Assembly: GCF_023100945.1 (NCBI RefSeq)
Contig: NZ_CP064689.1
Span: forward strand, 7,546,001-7,610,000
Length of the DNA stretch: 64,000 bases
Origin: Bradyrhizobium sp. 200
GTDB lineage: Bacteria; Pseudomonadota; Alphaproteobacteria; Rhizobiales; Xanthobacteraceae
Direction of reading: 5' to 3'
The translations under genes and the position numbers were made by a program. The notes under the pieces are model-generated. The model was not told where the DNA came from. It saw nothing but the letters and a program-made list of their open reading frames with translations, and made no database searches. The stretch's first letter is position 1; every line of letters starts with the position of its first letter. Positions 35,119-43,847 of the stretch are shown one piece after another.

Positions 35119-36273
35119 TCAGGAGCGCGCGAGCGCGTCGAGCTTGGTGCGAAGCTCATCAATCGCCGGCTTCGCAATATCGCCAGCGCCCGGCGTCGCC
35201 AGCACCTTGTCGCACATCTGGTTGATCGTGGGGGTGGCGGCCACAATCAGCTTTACGAGGGCGCCCTTTCCTTCAGGGGAGAGTTGCGTCGCGCGGGAAT
35301 TGACCTCATTCAATTGGGCTGCTGCCTCCCTCAGCTTGGGCAGGGCAGCCTCGGCCGATGCAGCATCGGTGATGCCGGGAAGCAAGGTCCTGATGGACCC
35401 AACCGACGAGTTGAGCTGGTTCGCAAGATTCATCCCGCCCACAGTCAAATCTGTCGGAGCCAGGCCCACGGTTCCGGGCGCGGTCCGCGTCATGGAGGGA
35501 GGCGGCGTCTGGGCGACTGTGTCCTCCCCTGAACGACCAAGGGCGAGCCAGGCGAGACCGCCCAATAGCAGCGCGGCGACCAGCCAATACGGCCATTGTG
35601 ATGTCGCGGTCGAGCGAGCCGCCGCGGAGGCCGTCTGACCAGCCCGGTAAGCGGTCCGCTCCGAAGCCTCTGCAATTCGGCCGCCAGCCGCGCCGGCCGC
35701 CGCCGCAGCGCTGCGCACGCCTCCCGTCGCTCCGTCGATGAGACCGGCGGCACTTAATTGACTGGCGAGGCCGGACGGCATTGCTGCAGCGAACTGATCC
35801 TTCTGTGAAGTGAGAAGGGACGCCAGCCCACTTGCGTCGAGACTCATGCTGCGTTGTTGCTGACCTAATGCACCAAGAACGACGGGGCCAAGCATGCCGA
35901 GCATCGACTTGCTGGTGCCTTCACCGATCCCCGCGAACTTGCCTATCGTCTGAGCCATTGTATCCAGCGCTCCGCCACCGAACAGGCCCGAAAGCATGTT
36001 CGAGCCGCTTTCCGCCAGCAAGTTCTGGCCGGCACCGCCGACGAGATTCTTGAGGTTCTCAAGCGAACCGGACTGCTGTGTCAGCGTGCCGGTGAGCTGT
36101 CGCGCGCCATTGGGAGTGGAGGCAACATCGGCAAGGCTTGCAAGAAGAGCGGGAATCGCACCCGCGATGGCTTTTTGCGCGACATTGCGATCAAGACCCA
36201 GAACAGAAGCGATCTTCGCTATCATGTCCGGCGTGAGGAATTGCATCACTACAGAGACCAAATTCGTCGCCAT
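35119..36273 (-). CDS. DUF937 domain-containing protein
   Basis: 384-residue protein. The N-terminal DUF937 domain (about 1-165) has LGLDRNVAQKAIAGAIPALLASLADVA and VLGALGQQQRSMSLDASGLASLL, as in YidB-related proteins. An Ala-rich linker leads to one membrane helix (about 226-245, YWLVAALLLGGLAWLALG) and a C-terminal helical domain. The N-terminal part would be cytoplasmic and the C-terminal part periplasmic. Function unknown. Next to the divergent GlsB/YeaQ gene. Confidence 0.88.
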   Translation of the reverse strand: MATNLVSVVMQFLTPDMIAKIASVLGLDRNVAQKAIAGAIPALLASLADVASTPNGARQLTGTLTQQSGSLENLKNLVGGAGQNLLAESGSNMLSGLFGGGALDTMAQTIGKFAGIGEGTSKSMLGMLGPVVLGALGQQQRSMSLDASGLASLLTSQKDQFAAAMPSGLASQLSAAGLIDGATGGVRSAAAAAGAAGGRIAEASERTAYRAGQTASAAARSTATSQWPYWLVAALLLGGLAWLALGRSGEDTVAQTPPPSMTRTAPGTVGLAPTDLTVGGMNLANQLNSSVGSIRTLLPGITDAASAEAALPKLREAAAQLNEVNSRATQLSPEGKGALVKLIVAATPTINQMCDKVLATPGAGDIAKPAIDELRTKLDALARS

Positions 36274-36440
36274 GGCGATCCTCCCGAGAGAGTGCAGTTA
36301 CCTTCTCAGGTTAGTCCGTTCAGTCCGGAATGCGCCCCCAAGTTTAATCACCTTATATTACAACCTCTCTGGACTGATCGAAGTTCCACAAAAGCTGTTA
36401 CGATTAGCATCCCAGCGATGAAAATATCGGAGTTACGCGA

Positions 36441-36698
36441 ATGGGTATTCTCTGGACCATCATCATCGGCTTTATCGCCGGAGTCATCGCCAAATTCATC
36501 ATGCCGGGCGATAACGAGCCATCAGGCTTCATCATGACGACGATCCTTGGGATCGTGGGCGCTTTCGTTGCATCATATCTCGGACGAGCCCTCGGCTGGT
36601 ACAGCCCGGGTGAAGGCGCAGGACTTATTGGAGCGGTCGTCGGGGCGATCATCGTCTTGTTCGCATATGGCTTCATCACGAGCCGGCGAACGACTTGA
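36441..36698 (+). CDS. GlsB/YeaQ/YmgE family stress-response membrane protein
   Basis: 85-residue membrane protein with three hydrophobic segments. MGILWTIIIGFIAGVIAKFIMPG and GFIMTTILGIVGAFVASYLGRALG are the family signature with its Gly-rich helix packing. Such proteins (transglycosylase-associated) are induced by general stress in several bacteria. The ATG at 36441 begins the first helix. Followed by a DUF4126 membrane-protein gene 108 bases later. Confidence 0.9.
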   Translation: MGILWTIIIGFIAGVIAKFIMPGDNEPSGFIMTTILGIVGAFVASYLGRALGWYSPGEGAGLIGAVVGAIIVLFAYGFITSRRTT

Positions 36699-36806
36699 AA
36701 GGCGCGTTGATGACGGGCGATGTAGCATCGTGGAAACATCGCCGCCGTTGACGCCGATCAGCACCCGTCGCGGCTGATCCTTCCCGCTGTCCTGAATAGG
36801 GGGCTG

Positions 36807-37415
36807 ATGGAACTTACGCAGATGTCGAACTTCGACCTGGCACTGTCGGTTGCGCTCGGCATCGGGCTTGCCGCCGCAACCGGCTTTCGTCTGTTCCTGC
36901 CGTTGCTGATTCTGAGCGGCGCGGCTTACACCGGACATGCAAGCCTGAACGAGGGTTTCGCATGGCTCGCCACACCAGCCGCCGTCATCATGCTCGGCAC
37001 GGCAGCCGTGGTGGAGATCGCCGCGTTCTATATTCCAGGCGTGGACAATCTGCTCGATACCGTGGCGACGCCCGGTGCCGTCGTCGCAGGAACGATCGTG
37101 TCCGCCGCGGTCATGACCGACCTGCCGCCGATGGTGAAATGGACGGCAGCCATTATCGCGGGAGGTGGCGTTGCCGGCATCACACAAGGCCTGACCGCAA
37201 TGCTCAGGGCAAAATCCACCATCTTTACCGGCGGCCTTGGCAACTCGGCGGTTGCGACCGCCGAACTCGGGAGCGCCTCGCTGATCTCGCTTCTGGCGCT
37301 GGCCGCGCCGCTCGCCGCGCTCGCACTAGTCATCCTCTTCTTCTGGCTGGCATTCCGCCTGCTTCGAGGCCTGGCTCGGGGATCGCGCCAGCCAAACCAG
37401 CAACAAACGGATTGA
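36807..37415 (+). CDS. DUF4126 family membrane protein
   Basis: 202-residue integral membrane protein. It shows GIGLAAATGFRLFLPLLILSGAA and the central PGVDNLLDTVATPGAVVAGTIVSAAV and GLTAMLRAKSTIFTGGLGNSAVATAE segments of DUF4126. Five or six membrane helices are predicted. The function of the family is unknown. The gene ends shortly before the ctrA-derived sequence at 37429. Confidence 0.88.
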   Translation: MELTQMSNFDLALSVALGIGLAAATGFRLFLPLLILSGAAYTGHASLNEGFAWLATPAAVIMLGTAAVVEIAAFYIPGVDNLLDTVATPGAVVAGTIVSAAVMTDLPPMVKWTAAIIAGGGVAGITQGLTAMLRAKSTIFTGGLGNSAVATAELGSASLISLLALAAPLAALALVILFFWLAFRLLRGLARGSRQPNQQQTD

Positions 37416-37428
37416 ACCCGCCTCACTC

Positions 37429-37583
37429 CTCCGAAGGCCGCAACCTCATCGACACCATGTGGGCCGCGGCTATGTGCTGCACGAGGCGGACGAGCGCATC
37501 CCCGCCTGATCAGGGTTAAGGCGAACCAGAAGCCTCGCTCCTCCCGACTGGAACCAAATGGCGGGTTTTTTGTTTGGGGGGAT
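37429..37583 (+). pseudogene. decayed copy of the ctrA 3' end and terminator
   Basis: From CTCCGAAGGCCGCAAC to TTTTGTTTGGG this stretch aligns with the end of ctrA and its terminator at about 33271-33430. It keeps GCGGACGAGCGCAT(C/T)CCCGCCTGATCAGGGTT, including the stop codon, here cut into shorter identical parts. It has lost one base in the GTGGGG segment and nine bases before GAGGCGG, so it cannot be translated as CtrA. The terminator stem is reduced to remnants. The two copies are in the same orientation, about 4.1 kb apart. Confidence 0.8.
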
Positions 37584-37666
37584 GACTTAATTCACATCCC
37601 CCGATTGAAACCCGATCCCCTTTGTCCCGTAGCTGACGGAATTGTCCGCAAACGATGGGGGAAGTC

Positions 37667-38473
37667 ATGAAAAACGTCAGGCTGGTTGCCGCTGTCGCGC
37701 TCGGATCGGCATCGGGCGCGCTCATCGGCTATTCCGCGCTCGCCGGCGGCGACAAGGTCGCCTTCCCGGAGAATTTCGACAAGGGCACGCTCTACGCCAC
37801 GGTCGATCGTTACGACAACAAGCAGTATCGCGAGCTCTATGCGACGCCGGCGGCGGTCGATGCGGTACGCAAGGGCCAGCCGATCCCGAGCGGCACGGTG
37901 CTGACGCTGGTGCAGTACAAGGCGCAGTTCGATGCGGCCGGCGAGCCTCTCAAGGATGCCAACGGCCGTTTTCAAAAGGGCGACCTCGTCGCCTACACGG
38001 TGATGGAAAAGCGCGACGGCTGGGGCACCGAGTACAAGGATGACATTCGGAACGGCGAATGGGAATATCAGGCGTTTGGCCCGGACAAGAAGGTCAACGA
38101 CAAGGCCAATTTGACGACCTGCTTCACCTGCCACAAGCCGCATGCCGGGCAGGATTTTGTTATCTCGCTAGCGGGCCTGAAGGGCACGCCCGAAGGCGCC
38201 ATGGCAAAGCCCACGCCGGGCCCCGGCGTGGTCTCGATCTCCGACTTCAAGTTCGGGCCGGAGACCGTCGTGGTCAGCAAGGGCCAGACCATCACCTGGC
38301 ACAACACCGATTCCTCGCCGCACCAGGTGACGATCACCAGCCCCAAGGCGCAGCGCTCGTCGATCGCGCTGAAAGGCCAGATCACCCGGCTGACCCTCGC
38401 CGATGCAGGAATCTACGATTACATCTGCGGCCTGCACCCGGCAATGAAGGGCAAGATCGAGGTGAGGGAATAA
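37667..38473 (+). CDS. cytochrome P460-cupredoxin fusion protein
   Basis: 268-residue exported protein with two redox domains. After a signal peptide (about 1-26) comes a cytochrome P460 domain (about 30-165) with YRELYATPAAVDAVRKGQPIPSG, WEYQAFGPD and the heme c motif CFTCH (Cys152-Cys155-His156). The C-terminal part (about 185-268) is a cupredoxin with type 1 copper ligands predicted as His219, Cys254, His257 and Met260 (CGLHPAM). The ATG at 37667 starts the signal peptide; one at 37655 is in frame. P460 proteins act on hydroxylamine/NO-type compounds or as electron carriers; the fused copper domain suggests internal electron transfer. Function is inferred. Confidence 0.85.
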   Translation: MKNVRLVAAVALGSASGALIGYSALAGGDKVAFPENFDKGTLYATVDRYDNKQYRELYATPAAVDAVRKGQPIPSGTVLTLVQYKAQFDAAGEPLKDANGRFQKGDLVAYTVMEKRDGWGTEYKDDIRNGEWEYQAFGPDKKVNDKANLTTCFTCHKPHAGQDFVISLAGLKGTPEGAMAKPTPGPGVVSISDFKFGPETVVVSKGQTITWHNTDSSPHQVTITSPKAQRSSIALKGQITRLTLADAGIYDYICGLHPAMKGKIEVRE

Positions 38474-38510
38474 CGGGCTCCGTCAAGGCCGCCGTGACAG
38501 ATTTACGAAC

Positions 38511-38540
38511 CCTGCCGCAAATGGCGGAGCTTTTGTTTGT
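38511..38540 (+). terminator. weak terminator after the P460-cupredoxin gene
   Basis: A short CCGC/GCGG hairpin with AAATG loop followed by GAGCTTTTGTTT, 40 bases after the stop codon. It resembles a degenerate version of the ctrA terminator. Weak by itself. Confidence 0.4.
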
Positions 38541-38599
38541 AGCGTTTTCGAGCGAAGTGGACACCGGTTCGCGTCAAGAAAACGCGTCAAAACAAGAAT

Positions 38600-38638
38600 C
38601 TAGAGCCCGGTTCTGATCCAATCAGAACCGGGCTCTAG
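38600..38638. repeat. perfect 18-bp hairpin (CTAGAGCCCGGTTCTGAT)
   Basis: Exact inverted repeat with 18-base arms and a CCA loop. Just before it, 38542-38595 (GCGTTTTCGAGCGAAGTGG...AACGCGTC) looks like another common Bradyrhizobium intergenic repeat. Together they fill most of the gap before the DUF350 gene. Confidence 0.8.
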
Positions 38639-38731
38639 GCAGAGTTTTTATTGGGATTGAACCCGCCGCTGCTATGCGCCGACTGACAGATCGTGCGAAC
38701 CTTATCGAGCGCACGAGTCGGGGCGAATTCA

Positions 38732-39136
38732 ATGGTTCTGCAATCCCTTGCCGGGCTGCCGGCATTCCTGGTCTATTTCTGCACGGCAATCGTCGCCGTG
38801 GTGGCCTACCTCTTCGTCTATACCCGCGTCACGGCGCACAACGAGTTCGACCTGATCCGTGCCAACGAGCCGGGAGCGGCGATTGCGCTGGGCCTGAGCC
38901 TGCTCGGCTTCGTGCTGCCGTTGGTCAGCGCCATCGCCCATTCCGCCAATGTCTGGGATTGCATGATCTGGGCCGCGATCGCCCTGATCGTGCAGATAAC
39001 GGTCTATTTTCTCGTCAGGGTTCCGGTCCCGAATCTGTCGAAGCGGATCGCGGCCGGCGAACTCGCCGCCGCGATCTGGCTCGGGCTGTCATCGCTGGCC
39101 GCCGGCGCACTCAACGCCGCTTCGATGATCTACTGA
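38732..39136 (+). CDS. DUF350 family inner-membrane protein (YjfL-like)
   Basis: 134-residue membrane protein with four hydrophobic segments (AFLVYFCTAIVAVVAYLFVYT, AIALGLSLLGFVLPLVSAIAH and two more). The pattern with NEFDLIRANEPGAAIALGLSLLGF is that of DUF350, as in E. coli YjfL. It is followed two bases later by a small Ser-rich protein and then a glutathionylspermidine synthase-like gene, the same order as E. coli yjfL-yjfM-yjfC. The ATG at 38732 starts the first helix. Confidence 0.87.
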   Translation: MVLQSLAGLPAFLVYFCTAIVAVVAYLFVYTRVTAHNEFDLIRANEPGAAIALGLSLLGFVLPLVSAIAHSANVWDCMIWAAIALIVQITVYFLVRVPVPNLSKRIAAGELAAAIWLGLSSLAAGALNAASMIY

Positions 39137-39138
39137 CC

Positions 39139-39540
39139 ATGACCAACAAGTCAGAGCACGAATTCGGCAAGCGCAAACCGGTCTCGGTCCCGGCATCGCC
39201 GCGTCCCGCTCAGCCGCCGGCGAAACGTTCGGGCCATGTTGCGCTGCTGCTGATGGGCACGTTTGCAGTCGGCAGCGCCGCCTACACGCTGATGCCGAGC
39301 CGCAACTGCGAGCCATCGCCGAATGCGGCCACGCCGTACCAGCAAAGCAATACCGAGTGCTCGTCGCGGAGTTCTTCATCCAGCAGCGGCTCCGGCGGCG
39401 GCTCGTCGCGCAGCAGCTACTACAGCAGCGATTCGTCCTCGAGTCATTCATCCTCGGGCACTTCCGATTCCGGCTCGCACAGCGCGCAGCGCGGCGGCTT
39501 CGGCTCGTTCGGGCATGCCGTCGGCTTCTCTGGCGGCTGA
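39139..39540 (+). CDS. Ser/Gly-rich membrane-anchored protein (YjfM/YgiB-like position)
   Basis: 133-residue protein. A Lys/Pro-rich cytoplasmic N-terminus is followed by one hydrophobic segment (about 33-50, HVALLLMGTFAVGSAAYTLM) and a C-terminal half of runs of Ser, Gly and Tyr with two Cys near residues 58 and 74 (RNCEP, NTECSS). The C-terminus is GFGSFGHAVGFSGG. Context between DUF350 and YjfC-like genes suggests an equivalent of YjfM/YgiB (DUF1190). The ATG at 39139 overlaps closely with the previous stop. Confidence 0.78.
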   Translation: MTNKSEHEFGKRKPVSVPASPRPAQPPAKRSGHVALLLMGTFAVGSAAYTLMPSRNCEPSPNAATPYQQSNTECSSRSSSSSSGSGGGSSRSSYYSSDSSSSHSSSGTSDSGSHSAQRGGFGSFGHAVGFSGG

Positions 39541-39545
39541 ATTTC

Positions 39546-40703
39546 ATGCAGCGCATCCCCTGCCCCGAACGCGACGACTGGCGCGCTACCGCCGAAAGCA
39601 TCGGGTTCACTTTTCACACCATCGACGGCGAGCGCTATTGGGACGAGCGGGCCTATTACGCGTTCACGCTGAACGAGATCGAACGGCGGATCGAGGGGCC
39701 GACCGGCGAGATCGAGGCGATGTGCCTCGAACTGGTCGGCCGCGCGATCAATGACGAAAAATATCTGCGCCGATTGAAAATACCCGAAGCCTTCTGGCCG
39801 CTGCTGTCCGAGAGCTGGCGCCGCCGCGACGTCAGCCTCTACGGCCGGCTGGACCTGAGCTACGACGGCTGGAGCCCGGCGAAACTCCTGGAGTACAACG
39901 CGGATACGCCGACCTCGATTTTCGAGGCGGCGGTTTTTCAGTGGACCTGGCTCGAACAGGCGATGGAGCGCAACATCATCCCGAAGCGCGCCGACCAGTT
40001 CAATTCAATCCATGAGCGCCTGATCGACGCCTGGAAGAAGCATGGCGGCGCGAAGCATCTGCATCTCGCCGGGATGACCGATAATGCCGAGGATGCCGGC
40101 ACGCTGGCCTATCTGCAGGACACCGCGACCCAGGCTGGATTGAAGACCACGCTGATGGACATCAAGGATGTCGGACTGGGCGGCTATGGCCGCTTCGTCG
40201 ATCTCGACGACCGCGCAATCGAGCTCGCCTTCAAGCTTTATCCCTGGGAATGGATGTTTCAGGATACGTTCGGCGCAAAACTGTCGAGCGCGCCGACACG
40301 CTGGATCGAGCCGTCCTGGAAAGCGATCCTTTCCAACAAGGGTATTCTGCCCCTGCTATGGGAGATGTTTCCGAAACACCCCAATTTGCTGCCGGCCTAT
40401 TTCGAGGACGATCCGAAGGCGGCAATGCTCGGCTCCTCGTTCGTGCGCAAGCCGCTTTATTCGCGCGAAGGCGCCAATGTCGCACTCGTCAGCGCCGGCA
40501 CCACGCTGATGGAACAGCAAGGCCCGTATGGGGCGGAAGGATTCATCCGGCAGGCTTTCGCGCCGCTGCCGACCTTCTCCAACCAATACCCGGTGATTGG
40601 AAGCTGGCTGGTCGATCACACGCCGTGCGGCCTGTCGATCCGCGAGGACGAGAACCCGATCACCGGCAACACGTCACGCTTCCTGCCGCACGCGATCGTA
40701 TAG
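39546..40703 (+). CDS. glutathionylspermidine synthase family protein (YjfC/YgiC-like)
   Basis: 385-residue ATP-grasp protein of the preATP-grasp/GSP synthase family. Conserved parts are YYAFTLNEIERRIEG, YGRLDLSYDG plus SPAKLLEYNADTPTS, FKLYPWEWMFQD, SNKGILPLLWEMFPKHPNLLPA as two halves, and KPLYSREGANV near the C-terminus. E. coli homologues YgiC/YjfC have no demonstrated glutathionylspermidine activity in cells, so the ligation product is uncertain. It is the last gene of a three-gene unit with the DUF350 and Ser-rich proteins. The ATG at 39546 follows the previous stop by five bases. Confidence 0.9.
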   Translation: MQRIPCPERDDWRATAESIGFTFHTIDGERYWDERAYYAFTLNEIERRIEGPTGEIEAMCLELVGRAINDEKYLRRLKIPEAFWPLLSESWRRRDVSLYGRLDLSYDGWSPAKLLEYNADTPTSIFEAAVFQWTWLEQAMERNIIPKRADQFNSIHERLIDAWKKHGGAKHLHLAGMTDNAEDAGTLAYLQDTATQAGLKTTLMDIKDVGLGGYGRFVDLDDRAIELAFKLYPWEWMFQDTFGAKLSSAPTRWIEPSWKAILSNKGILPLLWEMFPKHPNLLPAYFEDDPKAAMLGSSFVRKPLYSREGANVALVSAGTTLMEQQGPYGAEGFIRQAFAPLPTFSNQYPVIGSWLVDHTPCGLSIREDENPITGNTSRFLPHAIV

Positions 40704-40731
40704 CGCGCGGCAGACGACGCGAACAACGAAC

Positions 40732-41610
40732 TCAGCGCGCCGCGGCGACGGCCCGCAGGGTTTGCGGCACCAGGGTCGACGCCCCCACCCGTATCACCGG
40801 CGCAACGTTCGGACGATAAAGTCCGCGGCGCTCCGGATAGGGCTTGAAGGTGTTGGTAATGCCGACCACGGATTCGGCAGCGCCCAGCGCCAGCACGCCA
40901 TCAGGCTCCAGCATCCTGGAGATCCGCTCGAAGATGTTGGCCTTGGTACTCTGATCGAAATAGATCAGCACGTTGCGGCAGAAGATGATGTCGAAGACGC
41001 CGAGATGGGAGAAATCCTGCAGCAGGTTGAGCTGACGATGCTGCACCATGCTGCGGAGCTCGGCGCTGATCTGCCAGAGTTCGCCGTTCTGGGTGAAGTA
41101 CTTCACCAGCAACCCGATCGGCAATCCGCGCTGTACCTCGAACTGGCTGAAGATTCCGGCCTTCGACTTTTCCAGCACCGCCTGCGACAGGTCGGTTGCG
41201 ATGATCTCGGCGCGCCAGCCCGACAGCAAGTGTCCGGCCTCCTTCAGGCACATCGCGATCGAATACGGCTCCTGCCCGGTGGAGGAAGCCGCGCACCAGA
41301 TCCGCAGGGAGCGGCGGGCCGCGCGCGCCTGCACCAGCGCCGGGAGGACCGCCTCCTTCAAATGGTCGAACGGAATCTTGTCGCGGAAGAAGAACGTCTC
41401 GTTGGTGGTCATTGCCTCGACCACCTCCGACGTCAGCGCATCGGCCCCGCTCCTCATCTTTACGACGAGTTCGGGAATTCCCGGCAGGCTGGACTTGCGC
41501 GCCAGCGGCAACAATCGGCTTTCGACCAGATATTGCTTGTCGGCGGATAGATCGAGCCCGGAGCGCTCTTTCAGAAGCTTACGCAGATACTCATAGTCTG
41601 AAGGCGTCAC
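40732..41610 (-). CDS. cheR: chemotaxis protein methyltransferase CheR
   Basis: 292-residue SAM-dependent methyltransferase that methylates glutamates of chemoreceptors. The N-terminal helical domain includes [18 protein letters not shown]; the catalytic domain has [18 protein letters not shown] as SAM-binding motif I and [14 protein letters not shown]. The start is a GTG at 41610 that overlaps the cheB stop codon (GTGA); the frame is open upstream inside cheB. It is the last gene of the che cluster. Confidence 0.94.
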   Translation of the reverse strand: MTPSDYEYLRKLLKERSGLDLSADKQYLVESRLLPLARKSSLPGIPELVVKMRSGADALTSEVVEAMTTNETFFFRDKIPFDHLKEAVLPALVQARAARRSLRIWCAASSTGQEPYSIAMCLKEAGHLLSGWRAEIIATDLSQAVLEKSKAGIFSQFEVQRGLPIGLLVKYFTQNGELWQISAELRSMVQHRQLNLLQDFSHLGVFDIIFCRNVLIYFDQSTKANIFERISRMLEPDGVLALGAAESVVGITNTFKPYPERRGLYRPNVAPVIRVGASTLVPQTLRAVAAAR

Positions 41611-42776
41611 GAACGATCTCCCGAAAACAACCGAACCAGTTTGGGCGCGATCTGATTGAGCGGCAGAACCGCCGCGCAAATACCTGCATTGGCAGCTGCG
41701 CCCGGCATGCCCCACACCACGCTGCTAGCTTCGTCCTGGGCAATCACGGTGCCGCCGGCGGCGACGATGTCCTTGCCGCCGCGCATGCCGTCTGAGCCCA
41801 TGCCGGTCAAAATCACCGACATGATGCCGCCCTGCCAGACGTCGATGGCGGAGTTGAACAGCGGATCCACCGCCGGCTTGCAGAAATTCACCGGCGGCCC
41901 GTCGTCGAGCGCGATCGCGGCGTCGGCGCCACGGCGCACCACGCGCATGTGGCGGCCGCCCGGTGCAAGATAGATCCGGCCGGATTTGATCATCTCGCCA
42001 TCGACGGCTTCATGGGCCGGCCGGCGGCTCGCGCGCGCCAGATGCTCGGCGAGAATCGTGGTGAAGGTCGGCGGCATGTGCTGGGTGATCAGCACCGGAA
42101 AACGATCGATCACCGGGCCGATGTCGGCGACCAGCGTCATGAGGGCCTGCGGGCCACCGGTCGACGAGCCGATCAGGAGCACCCGCGGCGCCAGCATGCT
42201 GAAGGGCCGTCGCGCCAATGGCAGATGCGCAACCGGTGTCGCTACCGGATGGACCGGCACGTCGCGTGCCCGCTCGGGGGCTGGTGCCAGAGCCGGGCTC
42301 ACGACGGGCGACGCACGCCGGCGGGCCCTGGCGCCCAGATGACGGATCTTCTGAATCAGATCGTGGTGGAAGGTCTCGGCGGCGGAAGCCTCGCGCGTGC
42401 TCTCCGGCTTTGGAATGTAGTCGGACGCGCCAAGCGAAAGCGCCTTGAAGCTGATCTCCGCATTGCGGCGGGTCAGCGTCGACGCCATGATGATGACGAG
42501 GTCGCGCTTTTTCGCCAGCAGTTGCGGCAACGCCGAAATGCCATCGAGCTCCGGCATTTCGATATCGAGCACGGCAACGTCGGGTTTGACGCGTTCGATC
42601 TGGTTCACCGCGTCGAGACCGGTACGCAGGGAGGCCGAGACCTCCATGTCCGGTTCCGCGCCGATCCAGCGCGAGATCATCCCGCGGATCACGACGGAGT
42701 CGTCGACCACCATGACGCGCAGCTTGTCCTGCCGTGTCGAGATTGGCGGTGGAGACCTCGTTAACGCAACACTCAT
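41607..42776 (-). CDS. cheB: chemotaxis protein-glutamate methylesterase CheB
   Basis: 389-residue response regulator-esterase. Receiver domain about 18-140 with Asp71 ([10 protein letters not shown]); linker rich in Ala/Pro/Arg; methylesterase domain about 195-385 with Ser205 ([10 protein letters not shown]), His in ITQHMPP and Asp in MGSDGMRG as the triad. It removes methyl groups from receptors, and its activity is raised by CheA phosphorylation. Coupled to cheR through a four-base overlap. Confidence 0.96.
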   Translation of the reverse strand: MSVALTRSPPPISTRQDKLRVMVVDDSVVIRGMISRWIGAEPDMEVSASLRTGLDAVNQIERVKPDVAVLDIEMPELDGISALPQLLAKKRDLVIIMASTLTRRNAEISFKALSLGASDYIPKPESTREASAAETFHHDLIQKIRHLGARARRRASPVVSPALAPAPERARDVPVHPVATPVAHLPLARRPFSMLAPRVLLIGSSTGGPQALMTLVADIGPVIDRFPVLITQHMPPTFTTILAEHLARASRRPAHEAVDGEMIKSGRIYLAPGGRHMRVVRRGADAAIALDDGPPVNFCKPAVDPLFNSAIDVWQGGIMSVILTGMGSDGMRGGKDIVAAGGTVIAQDEASSVVWGMPGAAANAGICAAVLPLNQIAPKLVRLFSGDRS

Positions 42777-42858
42777 TACTTCACCCGACCCAACTCAAGC
42801 GGCACACTTACAAAACAACGCCGAAGGCCGTTGAGCCGCCGGGATCACCCGCTCAAGA

Positions 42859-43224
42859 TCAGAGCAGACCGACTTCCTGGAACTTCGCGGTGACGATGTC
42901 CTTGTCGAACGGCTTCATGATGTATTCGTTCGCCCCGGCATGCAGCGCGCGCGCGATGTGCGCGACGTCGTTTTCGGTGGTGCAGAACACCACCTTGGGC
43001 GCATCGCCGCCGGGCATGCGACGCAGATTGCCGAGGAACTCATAGCCGTCCATCACGGGCATGTTCCAGTCGAGCAGAACCGCCTCAGGCATCGCGCGCT
43101 TGCAGACTTCAAGCGCCTTCTCGCCGTCCTCGGCCTCGACGATCTGAAAGTCGAGACCTTCGAGGATGCGTCGTGCGACCTTTCGGATGACGCTCGAGTC
43201 ATCAACGACCAGACATGTTTTCAT
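42859..43224 (-). CDS. cheY: chemotaxis response regulator CheY
   Basis: 121-residue single receiver domain. DD pair at 8-9, phosphoacceptor Asp52 (LLDWNMPVMDG), Thr in FCTTEND and Lys in IMKPFDK. No output domain. It lies between cheW and cheB on the same strand, so it is the motor-binding or phosphate-sink regulator of this cluster. Confidence 0.93.
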   Translation of the reverse strand: MKTCLVVDDSSVIRKVARRILEGLDFQIVEAEDGEKALEVCKRAMPEAVLLDWNMPVMDGYEFLGNLRRMPGGDAPKVVFCTTENDVAHIARALHAGANEYIMKPFDKDIVTAKFQEVGLL

Positions 43225-43282
43225 TTTAGGCCTCCTCTTACACCAATCCCCAAGAGGGATGTTTCCGTTCCAGGTTTGATTC

Positions 43283-43753
43283 TCATGCCGCCATCAGGTC
43301 AGGCATGATTTCGAGAACGCGATCAACGTCGAGAATGACCATGAGCTGGCCGTCGAGGCGGTGAACGCCGCCGGCGAGCTTGGCCATGCGGGGATCGAGG
43401 TTGACGGGGTTTTCCTCGCGGCTGTCATCGGGCAGCCGCAGCACCTCGCCGATCTGGTCGATCAGCAGGCCGTAGGACTCGCCGCGCAGGTCGACGCCGA
43501 CCGCCATCGGCGGCTTGCCGTCGTCATTCTTGGGCAGTCCAAGCCGGGCGCGCATGTTGACCACGGTGACGATGCGGCCGCGCAGGTTGAGCACGCCGGC
43601 GATCTCGGCCGAGGACAGCGGCACCCGCGTCAGCCGTTCCGGCATGAACACGTCCTGCACCCGCGAGATCGGCAGGCCGAACAATTGCCCGCCGATCATG
43701 GCGGTGACGTATTCGGCCACGGTGCCCTCGATGGTCTCGGTCTTGGTTGACAT
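43283..43753 (-). CDS. cheW: chemotaxis adaptor CheW
   Basis: 156-residue single CheW domain linking receptors to CheA. GQLFGLPISRVQDVFMPERLTRVPLSSAEIAGVLNLRGRIVTVVNMRARLGL in three blocks is the standard SH3-like fold signature, and SYGLLIDQIGEVLRL is the second conserved block. It lies between cheA and cheY. The gap before cheA holds a palindromic repeat. Confidence 0.95.
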   Translation of the reverse strand: MSTKTETIEGTVAEYVTAMIGGQLFGLPISRVQDVFMPERLTRVPLSSAEIAGVLNLRGRIVTVVNMRARLGLPKNDDGKPPMAVGVDLRGESYGLLIDQIGEVLRLPDDSREENPVNLDPRMAKLAGGVHRLDGQLMVILDVDRVLEIMPDLMAA

Positions 43754-43777
43754 GGTCTAATTCCCGCTCTTTCTCTT

Positions 43778-43847
43778 GAGCATGATCTTTCCGGAAAACC
43801 GGTTCCCACTTTTCGCTAACGCGGCCCTCTGGGTCCGGATCATGCTC
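43778..43847. repeat. palindromic intergenic repeat (GAGCATGATC type)
   Basis: Ten-base perfect arms GAGCATGATC and GATCATGCTC at the ends, with internal CCGGAAAACCGGTTCCCACT. This matches a repeat family common in Bradyrhizobium and relatives. It fills the gap between cheA and cheW, overlapping the last base of cheA. Confidence 0.8.
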
